A stretch of 64,000 bases of DNA from Anaeramoeba flamelloides (GCA_027625915.1 JANTQA010000019.1:1183001-1247000); one strand, 5' to 3'. Positions 21,705 to 45,296 are shown, numbered from the stretch's first letter. The notes: generated from the letters alone by a model not told the origin. Made by a program: numbers and translations.

Positions 21705-24014
21705 GGGGTATATTATTAAATTGAAAAATTAGTTAAATTGAATTTTATGGTTTTTTTGAAGAGTTTCTTGGTTATTTTCATAAGTTTGAAAGTTTTTAAT
21801 GGTTTTTAATAATTATGAGAGGAAAAATCAGAAAAAATGTTTTGTGATTAGTAATATTTTATTCCATAAATTGTAAATCCAAAATATTGAAATTATCAAT
21901 AAACAATATTTTTAAAAATTTGTTCAAAACCCAATTTTAATCACAAAAGTTATGTAGAATATTTTTACCCCATAAAACAATTTAGACAAATTAAATTCCT
22001 CTTTTAATTATTTTTTTTTCAAAATCCTTACCAAAATATTCTAAATTACTATACAAACTTCCTCTCTTAATGAAAAGTAAAATATCTACAAGACTCGAAA
22101 AAGAGGTTTATAACACATAAAGTTAAAAAAAAATTAATTGGATTGAATATTTTTGAAAAAATTGAAATTTGACCAAACTTGAAAAGTATAATTATCCAAA
22201 AGTTTTTATTCAAAATTCCTTTGGAATCTTCGATCTTGAAGGATTATCTCAAAAAATACATTTCAAGTGAAGTGTATGTTTCAAAAAATTGTGAAATAAT
22301 ATCCTTCATCAGTATTAGATCACTGAAGAACTATAAAAAAAAACATAAAATATTTTTAGATTTGGAATTTTGCTTGATCAAAACCTTAATAGTAAGTTGG
22401 TATTGAAAACAACAAAACGGCTCTTTGTATTAATACAGGATCTTTTTAAATGTTTTTATTGGAGGCTAGATAATATTTAACTCTGAAGAATAATGGTTTA
22501 GTTGTGTTTTTTTTTGTATACATTATAATTAAGAACCTATGAGAAAATATTTCCAATTCCTAAAATATTCACCAAATAATGGTTCTTAAAGTTCTCAAGA
22601 ATATGAGTATTTCTAATTTTCACAATGTTTTAACCCATACACTTGGAAGTGACTTTTTATGAGAATAAACCAAATTTCATAATAAATGGCCCATCTTACA
22701 TTTGAATAATGAATTGCTTTTGTATCGTTTTGAAGTTTTTCCCCTCACAATGGAAAGTTTGTAAATAAATCGTTTTTTCTCTTTTTTATTTTTTCAAAAG
22801 TGTTTTGTCAAAATGGAAAATGAAAATGAAAAATTGGAAAGAAGTAACCGATGAATTGTTTAAAAAAATGGTTTCAAATCTCAAAACGAGATTAGATTTA
22901 GTTATTCAAATGAAAGCAGAATCGATAAATGGGTTTTTTTAATTTTTTAAATCTTCTATTTTCTATATAATGTTTCTTTCAAAATAAATGTCCCAATTTC
23001 TTTTAAAAGTTTTTTTTATTTTTTTTTTCTTTTATTTTTAGACAAAAAATAAACATCTATTGAGTATAGTATTGAATATTAAAATCGAAATTTTTATATT
23101 ATTATAGATAACTTCAATTATTAAAAATATTTTTCTTTTTAATTTGATTTTTAATGGGCCATTTATTTTGAAAGATAGTTGAGTGAAATGGTATAAAAAT
23201 TACTTTTGTTTATCTTTTCAAGAATGTAAAATCTTTTAATATTTCCTTTTTAAAGTCCACCCAATATATATTATAGATCCAATACTATTGAATAAATGAA
23301 TAGAAATGACAAATTAAAATCTATTTAATTGAGAAAGTTTTATTCGTATTTGAAAAAAAGGAAATGTGGTTACTTTTACCATCATAAAATTCAAACATTT
23401 TTTGTTCAATTTTCAATTTTTACTCATCTCTAATCCGATAACTCTACTTTTAAACAGTTTACACAAAATAATTTTTATAATCAACTTCTTTTACAAAGTT
23501 TCTTCTCATTTAAATCAATAAAATACTTTTCTGAAAGTTAAGTTAAAATTTCCCAAAATGAAAAATGAATTAAAAATTTTCAAACATTTTTTTGAATTTT
23601 CAGTATTCAAAACCTTAAACTATTTGTTTCCAAATAAATTGTACAAAATTTTCATTCAGCCTTCCAAAAAACGTTTTTTGAATCAGTAAACCCTTCAAAT
23701 TCTTAATAATCCTTAAAGGAGCTTAAATTCTCAATTTCCCTTTGAGAATTGAAGATTTTTGATGTTTATTTCTTTTTTGAATTGAAACATGTTTTTGAGG
23801 AAAGGCGAATGAAAATTTTGATCTTTTTTTTTTTTGAAATTAACAGTAACCCAACAAACACATTTTTCCAAACAGGAGATCTTGAAATTACATTCCAAAA
23901 ATCTGTGGAAAGGAATTTAAAAAAGTTTTTCAAGTTAATTTCTCATTTATAACCTCAAATGGGTTCCATGAAGAATTTCATTTTTTTACTTTTGTGTTAA
24001 TAAATTTATTTTGA
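21705..24014. other. Intergenic between SEC23 and coiled-coil gene
   Basis: About 2.3 kb. At 21705-21820 it carries a repeat that recurs at 36705-36830 and, inverted, near 61420-61510 (shared TGAAGAGTTTCTTG(G/A)TTAT). Two short coding-like segments are listed separately. Otherwise A/T-rich with no feature I can support. Confidence 0.5.
22820..22942 (+). CDS. Possible small exon, helical, unknown
   Basis: A 40-residue frame (contains NWKEVTDELFKKMVSNLK and LDLVIQMKAES) has the alternating charge and hydrophobic pattern of a helix. A second coding-like piece at 23868-23952, after a CAAACAG acceptor-like site, reads DLEITFQKSVERNLKKFF to a TAA stop and could be a last exon, but the phases and a proper donor do not fit well. 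An overlapping ATG at 22813 in another frame is equally possible. Low confidence; no family recognised. Confidence 0.25.
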   Translation: MKMKNWKEVTDELFKKMVSNLKTRLDLVIQMKAESINGFF

Positions 24015-25304
24015 ATGACAAACCAACAAAATTTTAATATTAAGAACCTTGAAGTGAAAATTCTTCAAGTGATGAGACAAAATGAACAGTTAAAAAACAT
24101 CATCTCTCCAAAAGAAAACATTAATAAAAAAAAGAAATTTCCAAAAAAAACAAATTTGCGTAATTTATTAAAAAATGCAATTTTACAAAAAAGGATTTCG
24201 AACCAAGACATTGAAAACAAAATTGAAGATCAAAATGATGAAATTGAAGATTTAGAAGGGCAAATCTCTGAGATTGTCTCTGAAAGGGACAACTTAGTTG
24301 AAAAATTGTCACTCAATTTAATTGAATTACAAAAAAGTGAAACCTGGAACATGAATAGCAGCACCAGGGGAAGTAGCCGTGGGGGGTTTAGTAGCACCCG
24401 AAAAGAAACAAGTGCACATGACAGTGAGGACGAAGGTTATGAAGACAATGAAGAGAATGATTATTTTACCAATGAAGACGATGAGGAAGTGGATTCCAAT
24501 GAGGAGGTTTATGGGGGGATAAATAATAAGAAACAAAAGGAAAAGGAAAAGGAAAAGGAAAAGGAAAAGGAAAAAGAAAATCTTAAACTACCAAATAACA
24601 ATTCCCAACAACAAGAAGAAGAACAAGAGGAAGAAATGGTTGTCGAAGAAAGATCCACAAAACAAAAAAAAGGATTCCAAACCAATCTGGCAAGAAAGTT
24701 AGACAAAAGATTAGCATTTTTAGCACAATTGGAATTGGATATTCGATCGTTGGAAAACACAAAAACTTTAAGATTGAATGAAATTAAAAGACTGATTGAA
24801 CAAATTGTGACAAGACAAAATGATAACAAAGAGATGGCGCAGTCCTTAAAGCAAATCACAGACAAAATGGATCAAATCGGATCAAAACTACACCAAATTG
24901 AAGTTTTAAAACATGAAACAAATACGATGATCATGAAACATAAATCTCAAAGCCAAAGGCATCAAAAATTAACAAACGAACTTCAAATATTGAAATCCAA
25001 AATAGAGAAAAAACAAAAGGTATTACAAAAAATTCGGCAACTCCGAGTAAAAGTAGCAAAGTTCAGGAAAATTCTGTCAATCAAACAAAAGCGTTTTGCG
25101 AAGGCGCTTGACAATTCGAGAAAAGAAAGTTCAAAAATTAAAAAGGCTGTCTCGCAAATGGAAAACATTCTCCAGATCAACCACCAGTCATCAAGAAATA
25201 CTTCACAGCCACGACAGCTTGTGATCAGAATAATTGAAGCGCAGAAACGATTAGAGCAAATTACAGAAGACAATGAAAAATTAAGAGAGAAATTAATGAA
25301 ATAA
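24015..25304 (+). CDS. Coiled-coil protein of unknown function
   Basis: A single uninterrupted frame of 429 residues, ATG to TAA. Residues 1-105 form a first coiled-coil segment (NQDIENKIEDQNDEIEDLEG). Residues about 110-215 are a disordered, Ser- and acid-rich linker (STRGSSRGGFSSTR, then runs of Asp/Glu) with a repeated Lys-Glu dipeptide tract encoded by AAGGAA repeats near 24535-24580. Residues about 220-429 are a long coiled coil with heptad-like Leu/Ile spacing. No catalytic motif, signal peptide or membrane span is visible. Structural or scaffold roles are typical for such proteins, but nothing in the neighbourhood points to one. The downstream neighbour is the convergent RING gene. Confidence 0.8.
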   Translation: MTNQQNFNIKNLEVKILQVMRQNEQLKNIISPKENINKKKKFPKKTNLRNLLKNAILQKRISNQDIENKIEDQNDEIEDLEGQISEIVSERDNLVEKLSLNLIELQKSETWNMNSSTRGSSRGGFSSTRKETSAHDSEDEGYEDNEENDYFTNEDDEEVDSNEEVYGGINNKKQKEKEKEKEKEKEKENLKLPNNNSQQQEEEQEEEMVVEERSTKQKKGFQTNLARKLDKRLAFLAQLELDIRSLENTKTLRLNEIKRLIEQIVTRQNDNKEMAQSLKQITDKMDQIGSKLHQIEVLKHETNTMIMKHKSQSQRHQKLTNELQILKSKIEKKQKVLQKIRQLRVKVAKFRKILSIKQKRFAKALDNSRKESSKIKKAVSQMENILQINHQSSRNTSQPRQLVIRIIEAQKRLEQITEDNEKLREKLMK

Positions 25305-26400
25305 ATTTAAAATCATATAAAAGCAGCAAACCCTCGATTAAAGCAACCTTCAAAAAGTGTGCCAGAAGAAAACAAATTGTTGAAAAGGAACTTAGAAAAT
25401 AGTGCATAAACTTTGCTAAATGGAACCCTTTTTTTAACAATTTTTGTAATTTATTTTTGTGGCACACTACTTGAAAACAACTTTACTAGTATTCTTAAAT
25501 TCTCATTTTGATCTTTTTTATGTAATGGATATGAAATTAAATTGAAAAAAAAAAAATTGGAAAATTTGCTGAAGAATTAAAATATTCCATTTTGAATAAT
25601 TTCAAATGGAATTGTTTTAAAAAGAATGACTTTATAAAAGGTTTTTTTTTTATTTTAACAAAATGAAACAATAAGATTTTTCATTTGTGATCAGTCTAAA
25701 TTTTTTCAAAATGATTTCTAATATCCTGTCAATATATATATATATAAGGTCTAAAATGATAGGTGATTTAAGAATAACAGTAATTTGCTTGGTAATAATA
25801 ATACCTTTTGCTAGTAAATTGGAATACTATTATTTAATATCTAAATCTCAAAAACCTTCATGAGCTCATCATTCGTAATTTCGCTTTAAAGATCGAAGCA
25901 CGCAACATTATTCATTTCATTATTAAAATTCATCTTTCTGAACTATTTGTAGCTTTTTTTTTGTGAATGCAAACATTTTGAAACTATTTATTGAAAAATT
26001 GCCGAATTACCTTCTTAGAAATTTACAGATCTATCTAATAATCTATTACAAAATATTAATTAAATTTTTTTTTAACAAAAAAATAATTGAAATGAATTAA
26101 ATTTATATTTATCTATTCAATGTTAAAAAAAAATAATAAAATTCGATTATTTAATGTTTTGTGTACCTATTCACGAGTTTTTACTCGGGTACGTAAACCC
26201 AAATTCTTGAAACCTCATTCCATAAAATTTGGAAGAGTTTATATAATCATTATTAATAGAGATGGAAATATATCTCCATCTATCTAACCATCTATTATAT
26301 TTAATTTTTTTCAAAAAGATTGAAATAAAAATAAATGTGTAAAAAATTATTTTTTAATTTTTATTTTTTATTTTTTTTTTTAATTTTTAATATTCAACAT
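25305..26400. other. Intergenic between convergent genes
   Basis: About 1.1 kb between the 3' ends of the coiled-coil gene (plus) and the RING gene (minus). It contains a (TA)n run near 25733-25745 and a GC-richer hairpin at 26163-26192 (GTACC, CGAG, TTTTTA loop, CTCG, GGTAC). The hairpin lies where both transcripts would end, but I cannot show that it acts as a processing signal. No gene is seen. Confidence 0.5.
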
Positions 26401-29400
26401 TTAATTAAAAAGATTTTCAATTGAAAAATTTTCATTTAATACATCTTCTAAAAAGGCTATTTCTTCTTCCCCTTCAATATCTTCGAATCCATTTGAAGTT
26501 TTAGTGTTTTCATTGTTTCTATTTCTATTTCTATTACTATTCCTATTCCTGTTACTATTCCTGTTACTATTCCTGTTACTATTTCTATTACCATTTCGAT
26601 CTTCGTTGTGATTTCTATGATTTCTATGATTTCTATGATTTCCGTTATTATGAATTTGATCTTGATTTGTTTGATCTTGGTTTTCGTAGGGGTTATTTTT
26701 GTTTTGTTGATGTTTATTAATAATTTCCTTTTCTTTATCTTTTTTCATTTTTTTTTCCTTTTTTATTTCCTTTTCCTTTTCGTTTCTCTTCCTCCTCTTC
26801 TTTTCCGTCTCCTTTTCCATTTTTTGATCATTTTTTCTTCTCTTTTCGTTCTCATTTCTATTTCCCTTTTCAACTTGAATTTCAACTTCAATTTCAACTT
26901 CAATTTCATTTTCACTTTCACTTTCACTTTCATCTTCATCTTCATTTTCCTTTTCGATTTCCCTTCCACTTCCATTTTCCTTTTCCTTTTCCATTTCCAT
27001 TTCCCTTTCCCCTTCACCTTCCTTTTCCTTTTCCTTTTCCTTTTCCATTTCCCTTTCGACTTCTATTTCATTTTCCTTTTCCTTTTCCATTTTTTGATCA
27101 CTTTTTCTTCTCTTTTCGTTCTCATTTCTATTTTCCTTTTCAAATTCCTTTTCAATTTCAATTTCATTTTCAATTTCAATTTCATTTTCAATTTCCTTCT
27201 CCTTTTCCATTTTTTCTTTTAATTTTTGTTTTTTTTCTCTTTCAATTCTCATTTTTTCTATTTTTTTTTCTCTTTCTGATTTTTCTATCTCTTCTTTTTT
27301 TTTAATCCTTACATCAAATTCCTTATCAACTGAAGGCAATCTTGTTCTACACGTTGGACAAGTTGAGTGCTTTTAATGTATAAATATGTTTTGAGAAATA
27401 AGTTTTATTAGGTAATAAGAATTATACATAAATATATATTATTATAATAAAAGAATTTAATAATTTAAGTAAAAATTTAAATTTTTTTCAAATAGATTTG
27501 TTAATTTATTTCTGAAAATAAGAATAGACCAGTTTACACTCTTAAATGGAGATTTTTTTTTTTCGGGTTTAAAACATTCTAATTGATCTATTGAAATTTA
27601 ATTTTTTCATGGTGGTTAAAAAATATCACTTTTTATTTTTGAATCCTATAAAACAATTCAAATAATTTGTATTTATTTTTTTTTTTTTGAGAGGAATTAG
27701 AATTTTCTTATGAAATGTAAAAAAATAAACATTTATGATCAACTTTTATTTTTTTTAAATGTTTATCTATTAATAGTTATAATAATCATATATTTTTTTG
27801 AATAAATATTTTATGAAGAACAACTTTCATTGTTGTAATAATTTTTATCTAAAATTTTTTTACATTGTTTTTTATATTTTAATTTAAAATAAATGTTTAT
27901 TTTTTTAAATTGAAATTGAAGTGAGAAATGTTTTTTAATTAAAAGAAATATCGTTTTTGAATCATATTAAAAATCGAAAAAATATTTCTTATCTGTCAAA
28001 ACGGGCAATTGATGATTTTCAAAATTTTTTAATGTTTGAATTCTATTCCAAGAGTATGAAAAAAATTGATATTTCCAGTAGGATACAGAGAGGCGTTGAT
28101 TATTTAACAGTTCTTGAGAAAATTTACGTATTAAATAGTAGTGAATTTTTCCGTAATCCAAAAATCCAAAAATTCTCAAACTTGATGATTATTATATAAC
28201 TTGGTGATGTTAAAAGGAATTTATTTTTTCGAGTTTTACATTGGCTATCTATTAACAAAGATAATATAACAAAAATTCATAATTTTCTTTGAGATTTTTA
28301 ATTAAAGATACCATAAAGACTGATTTGCCTAGCAAAAAAAAAATTGAAATATTTTAATAAATATATAAAAAATAATCATTTTTTCATCAAATTACAACCA
28401 AGTAACCTAACCAGTGAAATAAACCAAATTTTTTCCATTTGTATTTTTCTTTGTTGAAGACTTGAAAATGTAAAAACCCCTTTCCCACATGGGATGATCA
28501 AATTTTGTCATACTCTCAGAATGGAATACGAAAATGTAAAAATTTTGAAAAATGGTGATTGTCGATCTCGACACAGTAAGAATATATTTTAACCAAATTA
28601 TAGTATTTAAAAAAAATACCGGAAATGAAAATAATCTAGGAAAAGATTTTTAATTGTGGATATTCAGAAAAATTATTGAGTAATTTCTTTTATTTAAAAT
28701 CAAATCCTTTTTATTATGAGAATCAAACTTTTAGAATAATAACCCACCCACAGAGTAGAATGATGATTAATGATATTACACTTGTTCAAAATAATATTCA
28801 ACAAATAAAAAAGAAGAATAAAAATTATCAAATTCATAGTAAACTCTAGTAAACCTCTATAAAAATCTTTTTGTTTTTCAAAATAGGTAGATCTACTTTC
28901 GGTTATCAAACAATTACTTGGATATTCTAGAGGCATCCCTTACTTTAATGAACTTTGGGTAGGTTTATTACTGAGTTATAATTTTAAAAGTTTGTTTAGT
29001 ATTAAAAATGATTTGATTTTAATTATTTAATCAATGACAAAACAATTTTCATAATATTAACAATTAAAAACCTTGTCAGTAAATTATTTTCATGTACTGG
29101 ATTTTTTTTCAATACTATACATTATATCTTGTTATTTCTTCAATTTTAGTTTTTTTTTTTTTTTTTGTGGTTTTAATTTATTCTCTTTTCTAAACAATTA
29201 TTTTTCACGAAATTGTAAAAAAGGTAAAAACAATAGGTTTTTGTGAATTATTCAAAAAAATAAATAATTTTGATATCATTGAAGATTTATTTCATTTTTT
29301 ATGGAATAACCCAGCTTATGGAAATAATCGCAAAATCTGGACATCTGAATTAAAAAAAAATTAATATATCTAAATATATTAAATAATAATAATATTTCTG

Positions 29401-30931
29401 ATATTATTATAAAAAAGGATTCAAGTACTTATTAGCCTTAGTGAGTAAAATATTTATTTTTGACGACACTTCCCGAATTCCTAAATAAAAATTTATGAAT
29501 CCATGTAAATAAGAGGGGTTAACAATTCCTTCCTTAAATAATAATGATAATAATAAAAACAGGTTTTTTTAAGTGTTGCAAAATAGTGTTTTATTTATCC
29601 TTTTAAATGGTTTTTAGACTATTTTTTTTAAAACATTTTGCCTTGAATTTTTTCAAATGACTCTTGTAATGTTTTTTTTTTTTTATTTAGATTTCACTTT
29701 AATTAATTGATCTAACAAATAAATTAACAAAGAAGATGCATTTTTTGAGAGATAATTTTGATCCTGAATTTCCAAAGTCTCTTACATTTCATAAGTTAGT
29801 ATTTTATCAGCTGTGTAATTGAAAAGGGTGTTTGAGAATTCAGCATCACCCTTTTCTGAAAATTTTTTATTTGTAGTTAATATTGGATATTTAAATTTTA
29901 AAAAAAAAAAACATTCCACACAAATCAAAAAAGGGTATGATAAGACCAATTGAAAAATTATCAAAATAATTGATCCAAAAAGACCAACAGTTTTAAAAAA
30001 GTGAGGTAATAAAAGTCTTAAAAAGCGTTTCTCAAACTGTTTGGTGTACTCTCTTGAAGTAGTTTGAGTGACAAAGTTTAAATCTTTTCGTGCTCGTTGC
30101 CACAATTAATCGAAAAAAGAAAATAATAATATTTTTAAAAAAAGTGAGGAACTAAAAGTTTTAAAAAAAGTTTCAACTCACTGCTTATAAGAGAGTGCAC
30201 CAAAGCAGTTTGAGAAACACTTTTGAAAACTTTTGAGTTCAAACTTTTTTAAAAACAGCTGTAAAAAGTTAAGTAGGAATTGGAAGGGATTGTTGAGAAA
30301 AACTATTTACCTCTTTTAGCCAAGTTGTACAGCAAGCTTCATGGAAATTATGGTTACAAGGAAGTTGAATGATCTTGTCGTCAAGTTGGTATTCATCAAA
30401 ACAGATCGGGCACGTTTCTTTTTTGTCAACAAATTCCTGATCTGCCTTTATCCGTTCAAGTTTTGAAAGCGCATCGCCGTCTGTAGGTGGCGATCCGTAT
30501 TTGTTGTTATCAATTAGTTGGGAAATAATATCGTCAATGTTATTGGTTCCAAAATTTCCACCATTAAAAAGGTTCTGAAAGTGATCAGGGAGATTTGAAC
30601 GAACAAAGCCATTTCCAAAAAATGATTCTTGCTCATTATTTGTTCTAGTGCTATTAATCGTCGAGATCATATCATGAAAAAGAGTGTGTGGGCGGAATAA
30701 GCTATGTATCGGAATCGAACTTGATTGTGTAATTCTTATAATGCCAATGCCTCGAGGTACTCGGTTGCGGTTATTATTATTGTTGTTATTATTGTTGTTG
30801 TTGTTGTTTTCTTGCTCTTCGTCTTCGTGTAATTCTTCAATAAACCCAGAATTACACAAAGAACAATGTAAATTATTTGTGGGTGTCATTAGTTGTTGGC
30901 ATTTGTAGCAATGAAAAAGTCTTTCTGTCAT
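26401..30931 (-). CDS. Zinc-ribbon and RING-H2 E3 ubiquitin ligase
   Basis: Exons 30931-30311 and 27369-26401 join in phase 0 across a 2941-bp GT-AG intron; 529 residues. An N-terminal zinc ribbon uses Cys8/Cys11 and Cys23/Cys26 (FHCYKC, LHCSLC), as in the RNF126/RNF115-type ligases. A poly-Asn tract follows. The RING-H2 starts at residue 174: CPIC, LPC, NH, FHEAC in exon 1, and the last metal pair CPTC, reached through HST, is supplied by exon 2. All eight ligands are present only after splicing. This architecture is known to transfer ubiquitin from an E2. The last 300 or so residues are unusual: a highly charged Lys/Glu/Asn repeat (KEKEKE, NRNSNRNSNRN), ending in an acidic helix EGEEEIAFLEDVL. 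Substrates are unknown. Confidence 0.9.
28634..29080. repeat. Family F inverted-repeat element, copy 1
   Basis: The ends are inverted: AAAAGATTTTTAATTGTGGA on the left and AACAATTAAAAACCTTGTCA on the right. The interior (TAGATCTACTTTCGGTTATC, AATGAACTTTGGGTAGGTTT) recurs at 54132-54566. It lies in the 2.9-kb intron of the RING gene. No coding potential. Confidence 0.7.
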
Positions 30932-31128
30932 CCAAAAAACAAAAAGAAATAAAATATAAATTTATTTGTTAAAAAATGAAATTTATTTGTTTGTTTGTAC
31001 CCATAAGATACAAAAGTGAGAGAACAATTTCCGAAATTATAAGGTTTTAGGACAAATATTTCTCTGTTTTCTTATTTATTGAAACAATTTTATTAGAATT
31101 TGTTGAAATTGTTATTCGAGTGGCTATT

Positions 31129-31555
31129 TAAGGTTTTCAATTCTTGAAACATTGAAAAAAAGATTATCTTCAATGGGTGAGAAACTACAGATTGTTAATT
31201 TGGTTCTTATCTGATCGATCTTGTCCTTGGTATGAATTTTAATTATGGTTCAAAATAGAAATTTTTGGGAATTTATTTTTTTTTTTTTCTGAAATCATAA
31301 AGGAAGAATCTAAGGATAATAAGTTGGTGTGTAAATTATAATAAATTCGGATTTTTGGGTTATTAATTGAAAATTTTATTTCCCTTTAACTCAATTACCT
31401 AAAAAATAAAAAAAAAATTGAAAAGATCAAATAAAACCAAATCCTAAAAAATTTAATCAACAACCCACAAACAACATTTTTTTATAATTTGACTTATGGT
31501 GTATTAGTCTTACAATTTTCAATTAAGAATTTAGAAATAAAAAATGGTTTAAAAG
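31129..31555. repeat. Family D repeat with inverted partial copy
   Basis: 31129-31390 matches 32070-32335 in direct orientation (shared TTATCTGATCGATCTTGTCC and TAATTTGGTTC). 31435-31555 carries part of the same unit inverted (AACAACCCACAAACAACATT). The arrangement suggests a damaged long-armed palindrome. Confidence 0.6.
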
Positions 31556-32069
31556 AAAATTTTCTTTTAGTAGGAAATTTTTGGTAACCAAAGTTTTACA
31601 AACCCAGATATCAATAAATTTAAAAAGTTGTTTTCTCACAAGCAGAACTGAGAATGATGTTTATGTTTCAACGTTACAATATCTAGATTGCCCTTAAAAA
31701 ATATTCTTCAGTAAGGTTCACACAATTAAAATTTTTCAATAATGATAAAATTTATTTCCTTCCTTCGTCATGATTTTGGTGTGTAATAGAGATTGTATAC
31801 TTCTCAATAAATTTAAAATTCTCAATTCTTTATATTGTGAGAGTCTGTCTCAATAATATTTATCAAAGCTTTGTTTGGATTAAAATTACAATCCTAACAA
31901 ACTTCAAAATCATTAAATAATACATAAAAAACAAAATTGAAGAAGTAATTTCAAACAATGAGAAAATAAGATTGGCACTTTTTCATCGTAAAAAAAATTG
32001 TCTTGAATTTTAAGAAATTTCTCAATTTTTTTTTTTATAATTTATTTTGTTGAAAATTCAAGAAATGAT

Positions 32070-33460
32070 TTAAGGTTACAATCCCTGAAATTTGAAAAAA
32101 AGATTATCTTGATTCGGGTGAAGCGACAGATTGTTAATTTGGTTCTTATCTGATCGATCTTGTCCTTGGTATGGGTTTTAATAGTTGGTTCAAAATAGCA
32201 ATTTTTGACAATTTATTTTTTTTTTTTCCAAAATCCAAATTGAAGAATGTAAGGTTAATATATCGGAAGTCAAATTATAAAAAAAAGTTGTTTGTGGGTT
32301 GTTGATTGAAATTTTTAATTATGTTTTTTTTATTTATAGAAAGGAGTAATTAAAGAAAAATCATCAAATAAAAAAAAAGAGATGTTGAAAAATAATTAAA
32401 ATATATATAAAAAATAAATTTATCATTTTCATGACCAAATAGAAACTAGGTACCGTCGTTAGGTTTTCCAGAGTTTGAAAGAATTGAGTAAAATCCTTGA
32501 TTTTACTAAATTCTTTCGAATTCTGGAAAACCGTGGTTAGCTTTTTTTTTTTTTTGAGAAATAAAAAGAAAATCTTTGATTTTTCTTATTCTTAAATTAA
32601 AAAAAAGCTAGGCACTTGACGACACTTCCCCAGAATACACAGGAGGAGAAAAAACCCGATAGAAAGTTTATCGATTATAGATAAAAATTCCACATTCCTT
32701 GATTAATAATTGGCATTCCACAACTCTCAGAGTGGGGCACTGGGTCACCAAATTTATATATTTTTTTATTATTTAAGGGATTTTTTGTTTTCACTTTATT
32801 TTTATTATTTTTTCTTTATTACCTTAAGTTTTCTAACCATAAGAGCTTTGATAAAAAATTCCAGACAAGCGCAGTAAATTTCTTAATTTTTATTAGTCGT
32901 GTTGAAGATTTTCTGTATATTTTTTCTAAGAATAACTTTTTCGTATAATTTCTTATCTAGAATTTTTAATAATTTTTTTTTCCACTTGATTCTGATAAAT
33001 TTATACCTTTCACAATATCAAATGAAGTGGTTTATATTTTCATAATAATGAGTACAATAATCGCATTTTTTACATTTTTCTTTTTTTTTATATGTGTTAT
33101 ATTCAGATTTATTTTTTAGAACATATAAGTATCTAAATTTTTAATTATGTTTGGATTTATTTGGAGCTTTTAAAAAAAATTATTTTCATTTTAGTTAATT
33201 GAAAAAAAAATAATTCAAAATTTTTTTCTTCAACCCAAAAATCAAAATATATTCTTGAACATCTACCAATTTCTTAGTCTTATATTTTCATTTCGGATTC
33301 CGAAAAAAAAAAAATAAATTGTCAAAAATTGCCATTTTGAACCAACTATTAAAACCCATACCAAGAACAAGATCGATCAGATAAGAACCAAATTAACAAC
33401 ACACTAGACCCTACACAAGATAATCTTTTTTTCAAATTTTAGGGATTGTAAACCTTAAAT
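32070..33460. repeat. Family D palindrome interrupted by a family E element
   Basis: The left arm, 32070-32335, and right arm, about 33284-33460, are inverted copies (TCTGATCGATCTTGTCCTTG versus CAAGAACAAGATCGATCAGA). Between them, 32336-32955 matches family E (copies near 7450-8395 and 58950-59460), carrying a double hairpin at about 32450-32628. The simplest reading is that E inserted between, or was captured by, the D arms. Confidence 0.6.
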
Positions 33461-34481
33461 TGAAGTGGATAAAAAATCACTAATATCCTGAAAATAGTTA
33501 ATTTAGATAAAAGTGTGGTAACTTAAAATCAATTTTAGTTGAATATTCCCAGCTAAAAATGCGAAATACAATTTAGTTTTTTTAAGAATCAAATAATAAT
33601 TGATGAATAAGAAGTTAGAGAAATAATAAACTTCACTCCAACGTTGATATTTATAAAAGAAATCCCTGAAAAACAAACTATGAATTTTTGAAACAATTAA
33701 ATGTTAAAATAATTTAGTCTGCTTTCATTGGAACATCTCTGGCAAAAGTCCACATTTCTTGAAATAGATTAAAATTATTTACAATACAAGTTTTTTTTGG
33801 TAATTATATTATTTTTAAAAGAAATTCCATAACCTCACTTTTTTGAATGTTCATTTGTTTTTTCCAAGAATTTTTTATTTAAATTGACTTTCTAAAGAAA
33901 GATTTTAATGAAATAAAAGAAAAATAAAAGAAAAACAAAAACAAAAAAAGAAAAAAAGAATAACGAAGCAATAATTCAAAATTAAATAATTACAAAAAAA
34001 AAACTCCCTAGATCAAGATCAAATCCTAAGAATAAATCCAGAAAAACAAAAAATTCAAAATCTCATCTGACAAAAAGCATCAATAGAGAAATCAGATATT
34101 TCAGAAATTACACAAAAAAAAAAAAAAGCAAAAAAATAGAAAAGAAAAAAAAAAAGAAAGAAAAAAGAAAAAGAAAGAGAAAAACAAATTTTCCAAAACA
34201 AAGAAAAAGAAAAACAAAAGAAAAAATAAATTTGAAAAATTAAAAAGAAAAAATGATATTTTACAAAATGAGAAAAAATTATTCTGATCCAAAAAGTGAA
34301 AAATTTTTTTTGATAAGAATATGGTATAAAGTCACCTAAAATTATTCCTTTAACATGATAAAGTGATTCAACATTTTTGAAAAATAGTTTAGTTTTATTT
34401 TTATTTTATAATAAACATAAAAAAAAGTAATTATTTTATATTAACTTGGTTTTAATTTTAAAATAATAGAACATAATTATA

Positions 34482-34486
<5 letters not shown>

Positions 34487-34519
<33 letters not shown>
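34487..34519. repeat. (TA)n microsatellite
   Basis: About 16 TA repeats upstream of a poly-A run at about 34570-34601. It lies just beyond the 3' end of the SRPK-like gene. Confidence 0.9.
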
Positions 34520-34520
<1 letters not shown>

Positions 34521-34568
34521 CCTAAATTCGATTATATTGAAAAAATAATTAATTAAATAATTAAAAAG

Positions 34569-34603
<35 letters not shown>

Positions 34604-34716
34604 AAGAAATAATAATAAATTAATTCAATAAACTTAGTTATTTAAAACATACAAAAAATGAACAAATCTTATATTCCATAATTTAAGATATAACATTAAA
34701 AAAAAGTAATAATGAA

Positions 34717-45296
<10,580 letters not shown>

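Larger units (their letters stand above)
30932..34716. other. Intergenic, repeat-filled
   Basis: About 3.8 kb between the RING gene start and the SRPK-like gene 3' end, both minus strand. It is largely occupied by family D and E repeats (31129-33460), then an A/T-rich stretch with a (TA)n microsatellite (34487-34519) and a poly-A run (about 34570-34601). No gene was recognised. Confidence 0.6.

Noticed and set aside
26608-27222. 204-residue Phe-rich open frame on the plus strand
   Set aside because: It is the antisense shadow of the Lys/Glu repeat in the RING gene's second exon; codons mirror GAA/AAA as TTC/TTT.
27957-28199. 80-residue plus-strand frame in the RING intron
   Set aside because: Composition is slightly protein-like (a short IQRGVDYLTVLEKIYVL stretch), but there is no family, no splice context and no neighbouring exon.
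29460-29500. Further family E fragment (GACGACACTTCCCGAATTCC)
   Set aside because: Only about 20 bases resemble the hairpin-flanking part of family E; too short to call in this base composition.
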